Numbered from the stretch's first letter, positions 43,424 through 51,165 are shown. The stretch is DNA of 64,000 nt from Flavisolibacter amylovorans (GCF_039541815.1 NZ_BAABGY010000007.1:1-64000); one strand, 5' to 3'. Made by a program: numbers and translations. Notes: generated by a model not told the origin, from the letters alone.

Positions 43424-43935
43424 CACCGCATGATCCGCTTCGCTTCGTCGTTCAGGGTTTCGAGTGCGGCGCTGTGGAGGGCTTTGCCTTCCTGCCCGAT
43501 CAGCACCTCGAGCAGCTGCTTGTTAAGCTCGGAGGCGCGGGCCGTGGGCGCGAGCACGTTGGAAACCTGGTTAATGACGAGCATGTTCTGGTCGCGGAGG
43601 CTGCGCACGGCGTCCCAGGCGGCGGCCGATACATAGATCTGCTGGGACGCATTGTAGTCGAATTCCTGCTTGATATTTTCGATCAGCACATAGCGCATCT
43701 CCTGGGCGCTGAGGTCGGCTGCGGCGGTGCGGCTGATGAGGGCGGGCAGCGAGATCCGCTCGCACAGGATCACGAGGCGCTCGTAGGCCTGGAGTTGCAG
43801 GGGCAGCAACTGGCTGTTGTGCGCCGGTACAGCGGCGGGGGGTGCCGGGGCCGACTTGCGGAAGAGCGCTACGAGCGCTACGGCGAGTGCCACGGCGGCT
43901 ACCAGCAGCGAAACGGTTGACATATCCATATCCAT
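43423..43935 (-). CDS. Hypothetical protein with N-terminal membrane helix
   Basis: A 170-residue protein. One transmembrane helix (STVSLLVAAVALAVALVALF, about residues 6-25) is followed by a proline/alanine-rich linker (APAPPAAVPAH) and a helical cytoplasmic or periplasmic domain with LQAYERLVILCERISLPALI and IKQEFDYNASQQIYVS. Three closely spaced ATGs (43935, 43929, 43923) are possible; the first is listed. The C-terminal domain recalls a conserved Bacteroidota family of unknown function. It is upstream of the mutase gene on the same strand but separated by two repeats. Confidence 0.7.
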   Translation of the reverse strand: MDMDMSTVSLLVAAVALAVALVALFRKSAPAPPAAVPAHNSQLLPLQLQAYERLVILCERISLPALISRTAAADLSAQEMRYVLIENIKQEFDYNASQQIYVSAAAWDAVRSLRDQNMLVINQVSNVLAPTARASELNKQLLEVLIGQEGKALHSAALETLNDEAKRIMR

Positions 43936-44023
43936 AGGCGTCAAAAATAAAGAAGATGTCAAACTACTGCCATTATTTAACGGCCTGATGGTGGCTCCCG
44001 CATACCGTTTGTACCTTTACCGT

Positions 44024-44368
44024 ATGGAAACGACGACCCTTTCACCGGTAACCTTTACCGAAAGCGCAACTTCCGAATTGCGCCGCCTCATGGCCGAGCC
44101 CGGCTTCGACAGCAGCAAGCCGCTGCGGATCGGCGTCAAGGGCGGTGGCTGCTCGGGCCTTTCCTATGTGCTTGAGTTTGACGACCGTAAGGACAACGAT
44201 GCGTCCTACGAGGTAGGCGGTATCCCCTTCATCATGGACCGCTCGCATGAGCTTTATCTCTTTGGTGTGGAAGTGCACTGGGAGAACGGCCTCAACAACC
44301 GCGGCTTTATCTTCCGCAACCCCAACGCCTCCAATACCTGCGGCTGCGGTAGCTCGTTTGCGGTCTGA
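44024..44368 (+). CDS. HesB/IscA-type iron-sulfur cluster assembly protein
   Basis: A 114-residue A-type carrier. The three conserved cysteines are C43 in KGGGCSGLSY and C106/C108 in NTCGCGSSF, which hold and deliver Fe-S clusters to apo-proteins. The FTESATSELRRLM N-terminus and fold length are normal. I chose the ATG at 44024; an extension upstream would have no family sequence. TACCTTTA (44012-44019), one mismatch from the -7 consensus, sits just before it, so the leader is very short. No other isc/suf genes are nearby. Confidence 0.93.
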   Translation: METTTLSPVTFTESATSELRRLMAEPGFDSSKPLRIGVKGGGCSGLSYVLEFDDRKDNDASYEVGGIPFIMDRSHELYLFGVEVHWENGLNNRGFIFRNPNASNTCGCGSSFAV

Positions 44369-44474
44369 GTTCGGGAATCGGCAATCGCTAATCGGCAATG
44401 CTTTTGCAATGAATAAAAAATCCCTGGCAGCGCCAGGGATTTCTTATTGCCGATTAGCGATTGCCGATTCCCGG
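44369..44474. repeat. Inverted heptad arrays (GGCAATC / GATTGCC) around a terminator
   Basis: The left arm at 44372-44400 has GGAATCG, GCAATCG, CTAATCG, GCAATGC units; the right arm at 44446-44472 is the reverse complement; the hairpin at 44418-44442 sits midway. The array spans the whole convergent gap from one stop codon to the other. It is the clearest example of the architecture. Confidence 0.92.
44418..44442. terminator. Bidirectional terminator
   Basis: AAATCCCTGG/CCAGGGATTT around CAGCG, with A and T runs, between the IscA gene and the PorT-like gene. Confidence 0.8.
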
Positions 44475-45167
44475 CTAGAATTTAAACCCGATAAAAAAGC
44501 TCAGCACGCGGTGCTTGTTGGCGTCGTCGGCGGAAGAGTTGGCGCCGGATTGCAGCTTGGCAAGGCCGAGGCCGTAGTTGACGCCGATCACGGTAGTGCT
44601 GCCTTCGAAGCCCGCGGTGCCGTTGAAGCCATAATCGAAGCGGCGCAGCACCCCAAGACCGGTGCCCTCTTCCTGGTTGAAGGTGGTCGGGTCGTCATTG
44701 GAGAACTGGATGCTGCGCTTGCCATTGACGCCTACGAGCGCGCTTCCTTCCGTGGTGACCTTGCCGGCAATGCCGACGGCTGCATAGGGCCCGGCACCCA
44801 CAAAAAAGCGGCTGCTGGCCCCGAGCGGAAGCTTGGCCACGAGGTTCACCGGTACTTCGATATAGAAAGGGTTGAGGCGCTGGCGGAAATACCCCACCTG
44901 CCCCGGCTCGCGGTACTGCACCTGCGCGCCCTTGCCGGTAAACACGATGCCGGGCTGGAGGGCAATAAGGCTCGTGCCGAGTTTCCAGTTGCCGATAAGG
45001 CCCACCTGGAAAGATGTAAGGGAAGAGCCACGGTCGACGCGGCCGTCGGAAGTGGTGGAAACGTTGGCTAAGTTTACGCCGCCCCGGATCTGCTGGGCGC
45101 GCGTGCCTCCGGGTGCTGCCAGCAGGATTGCGGCGAGCAGGCCGGGGAGCAAGGTCAGATTTTTCAT
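44475..45167 (-). CDS. PorT-like outer membrane beta-barrel protein
   Basis: A 230-residue protein with a signal peptide (MKNLTLLPGLLAAILLAAPGGTRAQ) and the eight-strand barrel opening QIRGGVNLANVSTTSDG. Alternating strands follow (SFQVGLIGNWKL, NPFYIEVPVNLVAKLPL, RFFVGAGPYAAVG), and it ends with the aromatic FFIGFKF needed for outer-membrane insertion. It belongs to the broad outer-membrane beta-barrel/PorT family; a direct role in T9SS is not implied. The ATG at 45167 gives the signal peptide; longer frames do not. Confidence 0.85.
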   Translation of the reverse strand: MKNLTLLPGLLAAILLAAPGGTRAQQIRGGVNLANVSTTSDGRVDRGSSLTSFQVGLIGNWKLGTSLIALQPGIVFTGKGAQVQYREPGQVGYFRQRLNPFYIEVPVNLVAKLPLGASSRFFVGAGPYAAVGIAGKVTTEGSALVGVNGKRSIQFSNDDPTTFNQEEGTGLGVLRRFDYGFNGTAGFEGSTTVIGVNYGLGLAKLQSGANSSADDANKHRVLSFFIGFKF

Positions 45168-45461
45168 ACGCCGAATTTGCGCAGCTCTGCTGCAAATGTT
45201 TTGCCAAAGGGCGGGCCCCGGCATTTCTGTCGGGGCCCGAACGTTTTGTAGCAGCATGGCTTCAGCCTGAATCATCCCGCGGGGGCTGATACGTGCCGGC
45301 AAGGACGTGGTTCTTCACGGCACGATTAACAGGTCGCAACAGGTATTGGATCGATAGGACTAATTTAAAGAAAAATCGGAATTTTCAAACAAGCCCGGCT
45401 TCGGGTTGTGGCACATCCCCTGCGGCCAGAGGCGGCAGGATTACCTGTCAGACTTTTGACA

Positions 45462-45566
45462 TCAGAGAATCAGGAACGGGTTATCGTAATTGAACCCCGC
45501 CTTCTTGCTTTTTCCGTTAGCTTTCGTGAATCGGTTGCGGAACCAGTTGAACATCTTTGACAGCAT
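45462..45566 (-). CDS. Possible 34-residue basic miniprotein
   Basis: The frame opens MLSKMFNWFRNRF, continues with a lysine-rich KANGKSKKAG and ends in NPFLIL. Its codons look ordinary for this genome, and a TAACTTTT element lies about 18-25 bases upstream. No family is recognised. It may be a chance frame or the tail of a decayed gene. Confidence 0.25.
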   Translation of the reverse strand: MLSKMFNWFRNRFTKANGKSKKAGFNYDNPFLIL

Positions 45567-45778
45567 AACACATACATTTAAAAGTTAACGAAAAGGCTGA
45601 TTTTCAGAGGGTAGGTGCTTGTGCAAACTCCAGGCCAAAGGGTGGTGGTGGCTATGTGTTCAAAGTAACTTCCAACAAGTTAGGAAATCTTCCCGTACAA
45701 CGAACAGCAGGGTTTAGATTTTTTTTAGGGATTTTTTGGCACCGGCAGGGCTGGAGCGCTTTAACGGCAATGCCTGTA

Positions 45779-45811
45779 TGAAAAGTGCCGGGCACAAGCC
45801 CGGCACTTTTA
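45779..45811 (-). terminator. groEL: Terminator of groEL
   Basis: Perfect stem AAAAGTGCCGGGC/GCCCGGCACTTTT with a short ACAA loop. The array at 45812-45877 lies between it and the groEL stop codon. Confidence 0.85.
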
Positions 45812-45877
45812 TCTGGAGATCTCTGATCGGTGATCTCAGATCTAGCTCTGAGATCAAAAGATCTGAGTTCTGACATC
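45812..45877. repeat. GATC heptad array downstream of groEL
   Basis: About eight units such as GATCTCT, GATCGGT, GATCTCA, GATCTGA at 7-bp spacing, with partial inversion in the right half. It begins at the end of the groEL terminator and stops a few bases from the groEL stop codon. Confidence 0.85.
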
Positions 45878-45880
45878 GGC

Positions 45881-47518
45881 TTAGTAGTCCATACCACCCA
45901 TGCCCGGCATACCGGCAGGAGCGCCGGCGGCAGACTTCGGCTCGGGCTTGTCGGCCACCACGCATTCCGTGGTCAGCAGCATACCGGCGATGGAAGCGGC
46001 GTTCTCGAGGGCAATGCGGCTCACCTTCGTCGGGTCGATGACACCGGCGGCGATGAGGTTCTCGTATTGCTCGGTGCGGGCGTTGAAACCGAAGTCACCT
46101 TTGCCTTCGCGCACCTTGTTCACCACTACGGAGCCTTCGATGCCGCCGTTGGTCACGATCTGGCGCAGGGGCTCTTCGAGCGAGCGGCGGATGATCTGAA
46201 CACCCGTGGCCTCGTCGCCGTTGAGGGTCTCGATATTGTTCAGGCTCTCGATGGCGCGCACATAGGCCACACCACCACCCGGAACGATGCCTTCTTCAAC
46301 GGCAGCGCGGGTAGCGTGCAGGGCGTCGTCCACGCGGTCCTTCTTCTCTTTCATTTCCACTTCCGTGGCGGCACCTACGTGCAGCACGGCCACACCGCCG
46401 CTCAGCTTGGCGAGGCGCTCCTGGAGCTTCTCACGGTCGTAGTCGGAGGTCGTGTTCTCGATCTGGGCGCGGATCTGGTTGATGCGGCCGGTGATGGCTT
46501 CTTTCTCGCCAACGCCACCAACGATCGTGGTGTTGTCCTTATCCACCACTACGCGCTCGGCGCGGCCGAGGTAGGTGAGGTCGGCGTTCTCGAGCTTGTA
46601 GCCCTGCTCTTCGGAGATCACGATACCCTTGGTAAGCACGGCGATGTCCTGGAGCATTTCCTTGCGGCGGTCGCCGAAGCCCGGGGCCTTCACGGCAGCG
46701 ATCTTCAGGGTGCCGCGCAGCTTGTTCACCACGAGGGTAGCGAGGGCTTCGCCTTCGAGGTCCTCGGCGATGATCAGCAGGGGAGCGCCTTGCTGGGCCA
46801 CCTTCTCGAGGATGGGGAGGATGTCCTTCATCGAAGACACCTTCTTGTCGTAGATCATGATGTAGGGGCGGTCGAGCTCAGCCTGCATCTTCTCGGAGTT
46901 CGTAACGAAGTAGGGGGAGATGTAGCCGCGGTCGAACTGCATCCCTTCCACCACGTCCACCGTGGTCTCGATGCCTTTGGCTTCCTCGATGGTGATCACA
47001 CCGTCCTTGGAAACCTTGGCCATCGCCTCGGCGATCAGCTTGCCGATCTCGGAGTCGTTGTTGGCAGAGATCGTAGCTACCTGCTCGATCTTCTGGTTGT
47101 CGTTGCCTACGGTCTGGGATTGCTCCTTCAGGTTGGCAACAACGGCCTTCACGGCCTTTTCGATACCGCGCTTCAGGTCCATGGGGTTGGCACCGGCGGC
47201 TACGTTCTTGAGGCCTTCGGTGATGATGGCCTGGGCGAGCACGGTAGCGGTAGTGGTACCGTCACCGGCGATGTCGGCGGTCTTGGAGGCCACTTCCTTC
47301 ACCATCTGGGCACCCATGTTCTCGATGGCGTCCTCGAGCTCGATCTCTTTGGCTACGGACACACCGTCCTTGGTTACGGCGGGGGCGCCGAATTTCTTCT
47401 CGATCACCACGTTGCGGCCTTTCGGACCGAGGGTGACCTTTACGGCGTTGGCCAGTACGTCCACGCCGCGCTTCATCTTATTACGGGCATCAGTTTCGAA
47501 AAACAGTTGTTTTGCCAT
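45881..47518 (-). CDS. groEL: Chaperonin GroEL (Hsp60)
   Basis: A 545-residue chaperonin subunit of the double-ring ATP-driven folding machine. It opens AKQLFFETDARNKMKRGVDVLANAVKVTLGPKGRNV, carries the ATP-binding GDGTTTATVLAQ and the apical-domain segments, and ends in the Gly/Met tail GMPGMGGMDY. Length is normal. It is downstream of groES in the same operon, but the 121-bp gap is filled by an inverted heptad array, which is unusual for this tightly linked pair. Confidence 0.99.
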   Translation of the reverse strand: MAKQLFFETDARNKMKRGVDVLANAVKVTLGPKGRNVVIEKKFGAPAVTKDGVSVAKEIELEDAIENMGAQMVKEVASKTADIAGDGTTTATVLAQAIITEGLKNVAAGANPMDLKRGIEKAVKAVVANLKEQSQTVGNDNQKIEQVATISANNDSEIGKLIAEAMAKVSKDGVITIEEAKGIETTVDVVEGMQFDRGYISPYFVTNSEKMQAELDRPYIMIYDKKVSSMKDILPILEKVAQQGAPLLIIAEDLEGEALATLVVNKLRGTLKIAAVKAPGFGDRRKEMLQDIAVLTKGIVISEEQGYKLENADLTYLGRAERVVVDKDNTTIVGGVGEKEAITGRINQIRAQIENTTSDYDREKLQERLAKLSGGVAVLHVGAATEVEMKEKKDRVDDALHATRAAVEEGIVPGGGVAYVRAIESLNNIETLNGDEATGVQIIRRSLEEPLRQIVTNGGIEGSVVVNKVREGKGDFGFNARTEQYENLIAAGVIDPTKVSRIALENAASIAGMLLTTECVVADKPEPKSAAGAPAGMPGMGGMDY

Positions 47519-47526
47519 TGTGATTT

Positions 47527-47621
47527 CAATTAAAAATTAAAAATTCAAAATTCAAAAGCGCTTGAGCACGCATTCTGACCCTAAGGTTTTTTGTTTTTTG
47601 ACTTTTGCCTTTTGACTTCGT
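47527..47621. repeat. Inverted heptad arrays between groES and groEL
   Basis: The arm at 47527-47558 has units AATTAAA, AATTAAA, AATTCAA, AATTCAA. The arm at 47592-47620 has TTTTGAC, TTTTGCC, TTTTGAC. The two arms are reverse-complementary in character (CAAAA versus TTTTG). Confidence 0.8.
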
Positions 47622-47639
47622 CAGAAAGGCGGGTCAGCA

Positions 47640-47921
47640 TTAAACGATCGCCAGGATATCGCTCTCGCGCATGATCAGGAAGTCGGCGCCTTCGATCGAG
47701 ATCTCCGTACCGGCGTATTTGCCATAAAGCACGGTGTCGCCTTCTTTCACGGTGACGGGCTCGTCCTTCTTGCCGGGACCGGCCGCTACCACTACGCCGC
47801 GCATGGGCTTTTCCTTGGCGGTGTCGGGGATGATGATACCACCAGCCGTTTTTTCTTCAGCGGCGGCGGGTTTCACGATCACTCTGTCGTGCAGGGGGGT
47901 GACATTCACTTTGTTCGACAT
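47640..47921 (-). CDS. groES: Co-chaperonin GroES (Hsp10)
   Basis: A 93-residue lid protein of GroEL. It shows VTPLHDRVIVKPAAAEEKTAGGIIIPDTAKEKPMRGVVVAAGPG, in which the mobile loop (EEKTAGGIIIPD) contacts GroEL, and ends YAGTEISIEGADFLIMRESDILAIV. It heads the groES-groEL operon, with a GCAAGGTA element 36-43 bases upstream. No CIRCE operator (TTAGCACTC-N9-GAGTGCTAA) was seen. Confidence 0.98.
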   Translation of the reverse strand: MSNKVNVTPLHDRVIVKPAAAEEKTAGGIIIPDTAKEKPMRGVVVAAGPGKKDEPVTVKEGDTVLYGKYAGTEISIEGADFLIMRESDILAIV

Positions 47922-47956
47922 ATGAATTTTGGTTTAAGTTAGAAGATAGAAGGGCC

Positions 47957-47964
47957 GCAAGGTA
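47957..47964 (-). promoter_or_regulatory. groES: Putative -7 element TACCTTGC of groESL
   Basis: It lies 36 bases before the groES ATG. No CIRCE operator lies between it and the gene. Confidence 0.4.
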
Positions 47965-48054
47965 CGCGGAATTGCTTCGCCTGCGGTGCGCATCCCTGAT
48001 CGAATAATGTGCCACCACCCGGAACCCGAAATTTTTGCAGTTTCTGTCGGCCCC

Positions 48055-48105
48055 GCCTGTCAAAAGCCTGTTAAAGCTGTCAGGTTCTGGCAATTCTGTC
48101 AGGTC
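48055..48105. repeat. Degenerate ~10-bp array, word CTGTCAGG
   Basis: Five to six units spaced 9-11 bases: CCTGTCAAAAG, CCTGTTAAAG, CTGTCAGGTT, CTGGCAATT, CTGTCAGGT. Confidence 0.6.
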
Positions 48106-48265
48106 TCCAGCTCAGCCTGATGGGCGTGGCGCACCAGTCCGATCACCATGCGCTGGCTTGAATCCGGGGGCGTTTGCTCCTTTCCCGCATTGGCCGAAAG
48201 ATCCGGGCCGGTTCGAAAAAGCCGCGGAAACGGCTGGTCGGATTGCACGTCTTCCGGAACAAGAC

Positions 48266-48296
48266 TTCAAACCCCAATCGTCAAACTCCAAACGCC
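48266..48296. repeat. Heptad array, word TCAAACT / CCAAACG
   Basis: Four 7-bp units (TCAAACC, CCAATCG, TCAAACT, CCAAACG). Same word family as at 55060-55083. Confidence 0.75.
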
Positions 48297-48325
48297 TTTT
48301 CCGGAATGTCTGTAACATTGCGGCG

Positions 48326-48961
48326 ATGAAGCAGCATGAACTGACGCAGGCCGACCGGTCATGGCGGGAAGCCTGGGAGGACCGGCCTTTCCGGAAGCGC
48401 CTGATCGTGGCCGTCGTGCTGATGCTCGGGGTGCTCGCCGCCCTGCCGCCTTTTTTCCAGGTCATCGAGGCGCGGGGCGGCCGCCATATCCAGGACCCCC
48501 TTCTGAAGTACCTTGGCCCCGCCGATGTATCGGTACCGATCTTCGCCTGCATCTGGGGCGTGGTACTCCTGGGGATCCGCCGGGCCGTCAAAAGCCCCCG
48601 GTTCGTGTACCTGTTCCTGGGAAGCTACGTGCCCCTGACCCTCCTGCGTATGGCCACCATTTATATGACCAGCCTGGAGCCGCCCGAAGGGCTTATTCCC
48701 CTGGTGGATCCCATTGCCAACCGGTTTTACGGCGAGGAATTCGTGACCCGGGACCTGTTCTTTTCCGGGCACACGGCTACAGTGTTTTTGTTTGCCTATT
48801 GTTTGCCGGAAAAGTGGGAGCGCTGGCTTGCCGCGGCGGCCGGAACGGCGGTGGGGGTGCTGGTGCTGGTGCAGCATGTGCACTACAGCATTGATGTGCT
48901 TGCAGCGCCCTTCCTTACGTATTTATGCTATTTCGCCGCGAAAAAGGTCTTGTTTGACTAA
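48326..48961 (+). CDS. PAP2 / sphingomyelin-synthase-like membrane protein
   Basis: A 211-residue integral membrane protein with about five to six hydrophobic helices. The C-terminal half has the lipid-phosphatase-type motifs DLFFSGHTA (H149) and HVHYSIDVLAAP (H186, D190), the catalytic triad arrangement of PAP2_C/sphingomyelin-synthase-like enzymes. It should transfer or hydrolyse a lipid phosphate head group at the inner membrane. Sphingolipid metabolism is plausible for this phylum but not shown by neighbours. The ATG at 48326 is preceded by TAACATTG, close to TAnnTTTG. Confidence 0.8.
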   Translation: MKQHELTQADRSWREAWEDRPFRKRLIVAVVLMLGVLAALPPFFQVIEARGGRHIQDPLLKYLGPADVSVPIFACIWGVVLLGIRRAVKSPRFVYLFLGSYVPLTLLRMATIYMTSLEPPEGLIPLVDPIANRFYGEEFVTRDLFFSGHTATVFLFAYCLPEKWERWLAAAAGTAVGVLVLVQHVHYSIDVLAAPFLTYLCYFAAKKVLFD

Positions 48962-49071
48962 AAACCTTTGGTCAAGAGCATAAAAATGCGTTTTTTTATC
49001 GCCGATAGAATGGGAATCCCTGCCCTTTTGTTTAAGGGAAAGGCGCCCTTTAAATAAACTTTCGTACTGCA

Positions 49072-49887
49072 ATGAGGAAATTCCATATCCCAGACTTTGT
49101 ATTGGGGCAGAAGATCACGGAGGAGCAGTTGTCGTTTTTCCAGAAGCACGGCGTACTCATGTTCCGCAACTTCATCCCTGTAGAGACCGTAGAGACAATC
49201 AAGAACGAGATCAGCCGCATCGAGCGCCACCTGCTCGATGAAGGCGTGGAGAAGATCAATGGCATCCCCCTGAAGTTCGGTAAGGACGAGCACGGTAACG
49301 CGACCATCCAGCGTATGTGCTTTACCTCCAACTACAGCATCATCCTCCAGGAGCTGCTCCGCGACCCGCGCCTGCAGGCGCTCACCGAGCTCGTGAAGCC
49401 CTTCGAAGGCCGCATCGGCGAGGACGAAAAAGACGGGCTCGTCGTCAACAACTACATCCGCACGCCCAACAGCGCCTTCTCACAGATGGGCTGGCATACC
49501 GATTCCCCGCGCGACCTCTTTATGGGCCAGCGCATCATGCCGATGCTCAACGTAGGCATCCACCTGGATACCTGTCCGTTTGAGAACGGCGGCCTCCGCA
49601 TCCTGCCGGGCACGCACACGCAGGGCATCCTGCGCCTGCTCTTCGGGAAGAAATACTTTATCGATCACCGCCCCGACAAGCGCGAGGTAGGCTTCGACAT
49701 CAACGCCGGCGACCTCACGGTACACGACGGCCGCCTCTGGCACCGCGTGCAGCAGTCGCCCCACTACGGCGAGGCAAGCCGCCGCCGCGTGATGTACGTG
49801 CCGGTGGTTACCGGTAAGTACATGCCCAAGGACCAGAACAGCAAGACGCCGTTCTACCACCGCCTGGCCCGCACGGTTCAGAACTAG
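49072..49887 (+). CDS. Phytanoyl-CoA dioxygenase (PhyH) family protein
   Basis: A 271-residue Fe(II)/2-oxoglutarate-dependent oxygenase candidate. The HxD iron ligands are H142 and D144 (GWHTDSP) and the distal histidine is in HDGRLWHRV (H218 or H224), with a downstream arginine able to bind 2-oxoglutarate (RRRVMYVPV). The N-terminus (LTEEQ-like TEEQLSFFQKHGVLMFRNF) matches PhyH proteins. The substrate is unknown. Its stop codon overlaps the first base of a heptad array followed by a terminator. Confidence 0.9.
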   Translation: MRKFHIPDFVLGQKITEEQLSFFQKHGVLMFRNFIPVETVETIKNEISRIERHLLDEGVEKINGIPLKFGKDEHGNATIQRMCFTSNYSIILQELLRDPRLQALTELVKPFEGRIGEDEKDGLVVNNYIRTPNSAFSQMGWHTDSPRDLFMGQRIMPMLNVGIHLDTCPFENGGLRILPGTHTQGILRLLFGKKYFIDHRPDKREVGFDINAGDLTVHDGRLWHRVQQSPHYGEASRRRVMYVPVVTGKYMPKDQNSKTPFYHRLARTVQN

Positions 49888-49925
49888 GGAATATCGAATA
49901 CAGAACAAGGAATTTAGAATAATCA

Positions 49926-49962
49926 ACGAAAGGAGCAGTGTGCAGACATTGCTCCTTTCTTT
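49926..49962 (+). terminator. Terminator of the PhyH-family gene
   Basis: GAAAGGAGCA/TGCTCCTTTC-type stem with a GTGTGCAGACAT loop region, then TTTTG. Confidence 0.75.
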
Positions 49963-50025
49963 TGTTTGCGCTTACTTGTGTGTTCCCTGTTCCTTATTCC
50001 CTGTTCCCTGTTCGGTAGCGGCGAC

Positions 50026-50103
50026 GCATAGTTATGCGTCGTTACTGGAGTACGATGATGACCTCTGTGTTATCAGAGACGCAAATGAATGCGTCTTTAC
50101 GGC
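50026..50103. repeat. Two GACGCA palindromic REP-like elements
   Basis: GACGCATAGTTATGCGTC (50027-50044) and GACGCAAATGAATGCGTC (50079-50096). Similar elements occur at 59.6 kb. Confidence 0.65.
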
Positions 50104-50186
50104 TTTAGCGTCGTTTCTTCCTTCTTTATTCCTTGTTCGCTATTCGATATTCCCCCGATATTCGCCATTCATTATTCGATATTCCC

Positions 50187-50960
50187 ATGACTTATGCATT
50201 GATCACCGGTGCCTCCCGCGGCATCGGGCGGGCCATTGCCCGCGAGTGGGCCGGCCGCGGCCATAACGTGCTGCTGGTGGCCCGCAGCGAGAGCATCCTG
50301 GCCCGCGAGGCGGAGGCCATCCGCAGCGAGTTCAAGGTGCAGGCCGACTACCTGGCCGCCGATCTGTCGGACCCGGCAGCTGCCGCCCGCGTGTTCTACT
50401 GGTGCCACGAAAAGGGCTACGTGGTGGATACACTGATCAACAACGCCGGCTTCGGCGCCTCGGGCGCCTTCGACGCGGTACCGCTCGACGAGCAGCTCTC
50501 CATGATGCAGGTGAACATGAACACCCTTGTGAGCCTGACGCACCACTTCCTGCCCGTGCTGAAGGCACAGAAAAAGGCCTACCTGCTCAACATCGCCTCC
50601 TCGGCAGCCTACCAGGCCGTGCCCTTCCTGTCGGTCTACGCCGCCTCCAAGGCCTTTGTGCTCACCTTTACCCGGGGCCTTCGCTACGAGCTGAGGGGCA
50701 CGTCGGTATCGGTCACCTGTGTGTGCCCGGGCGCTACCGACACCGAGTTCGCCAACGTGGCCCAGGTGGGGGAGAAGGCCCTGAAGGCCGCCGAGAAGGT
50801 CAACATGACACCAGAGGTAGTGGCCCGCATGGCCGTCGACAGCATGGTAAAAGGCAAGGCCGAGGTCATCACCGGCCTCATCAACAAAGTCGGCGCCTTC
50901 CTCGTCTGGCTCTTCCCGAAGGGCCTTGCGGAGAAAACAGCCGCGGGTCTCTACAAGTGA
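50187..50960 (+). CDS. SDR-family short-chain dehydrogenase/reductase
   Basis: A 257-residue NAD(P)-dependent oxidoreductase. The Rossmann glycine motif TGASRGIG (residues 7-14), NNAG in LINNAGFGASG, the catalytic serine in NIASSAAYQ and the YxxxK pair in SVYAASKAF are all present. The C-terminus (GAFLVWLFPKGLAEK) is amphipathic and may touch membranes. The substrate is unknown. It is bounded by arrays on both sides: the TATTCGA word array ends at its ATG and a GATC array begins on its TGA. Confidence 0.93.
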   Translation: MTYALITGASRGIGRAIAREWAGRGHNVLLVARSESILAREAEAIRSEFKVQADYLAADLSDPAAAARVFYWCHEKGYVVDTLINNAGFGASGAFDAVPLDEQLSMMQVNMNTLVSLTHHFLPVLKAQKKAYLLNIASSAAYQAVPFLSVYAASKAFVLTFTRGLRYELRGTSVSVTCVCPGATDTEFANVAQVGEKALKAAEKVNMTPEVVARMAVDSMVKGKAEVITGLINKVGAFLVWLFPKGLAEKTAAGLYK

Positions 50961-51157
50961 TCTCAGATCTGTGATCTCGGATCTGTGATCTTGCGTGCGC
51001 AAGCCAGATCTGACATCGTCACATCTGAGATCTGAGATCGCAAGTTGGCGTGCGGCAGCGAGATCTGAGATCATCACATCCAAGATCTGAAATCTTAGAA
51101 TGGCGTGCGTCAGCGACATCTGACATCCTCACATCTGAGATCTGACATCTTTTCCGC
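50958..51157. repeat. GATC heptad array with 55-bp higher-order repeat
   Basis: Five heptads (GATCTCA, GATCTGT, GATCTCG, GATCTGT, GATCTTG) are followed by three copies of a 55-bp unit, each beginning GCGTGCG (at 50993, 51048 and 51103) and filled with GATCTGA/CATCTGA words. About 12 GATC sites fall in 200 bp. The array starts on the SDR stop codon and ends one base before the nusB promoter element. Confidence 0.92.
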
Positions 51158-51165
51158 TATCTTTG
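51158..51165 (+). promoter_or_regulatory. nusB: Promoter -7 element TATCTTTG of nusB
   Basis: Perfect TAnnTTTG, 21 bases before the ATG and immediately after the GATC array. Confidence 0.55.

Larger units (their letters stand above)
45168..45880. other. Mostly gene-free interval of about 710 bp
   Basis: It contains a possible 34-codon minus-strand frame at 45462-45566, the groEL terminator at 45779-45811 and a GATC heptad array at 45812-45877. A 66-codon plus-strand frame at 45293-45493 has no supporting signal. The stretch 45570-45780 is more AT-rich than its surroundings, with nothing recognised. Confidence 0.5.
47965..48325. other. Gene-free gap between groES and the PAP2-like gene
   Basis: It holds a ~10-bp array with the word CTGTCAGG (48055-48105), a heptad array with the word TCAAACT (48266-48296) and TAACATTG just before the next gene. 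A frame open from 48035 runs into the PAP2-like gene but lacks coding character. Confidence 0.55.
49887..50186. repeat. Long composite of inverted heptad arrays (GGGAATA / TATTCGA)
   Basis: The left arm at 49887-49924 has GGGAATA, TCGAATA, CAGAACA, AGGAATT, TAGAATA. A terminator follows, then a TGTTCCC array (49980-50014), two GACGCA hairpins, and a right arm at 50124-50186 (CTATTCG, ATATTCC and kin) that is inverted to the left arm and ends on the base before the SDR start codon. The interval is 299 bp with no gene. Confidence 0.85.

Noticed and set aside
45293..45493. 66-codon plus-strand frame
   Set aside because: It has no promoter, no family resemblance and unusual composition for this genome.
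45830..47533. 567-codon frame antisense to groEL
   Set aside because: groEL is certain on the other strand; this is a common artefact of its codon use.
48035..48325. N-terminal extension of the PAP2-like protein
   Set aside because: It would translate two word arrays and a promoter-like element; the ATG at 48326 starts the family-like sequence.
50958..51157. CRISPR array or replication origin
   Set aside because: Units of 7 and 55 bp lack uniform repeats with unique spacers, no cas genes are near, and no DnaA boxes (TTATCCACA type) were found among the GATC sites.
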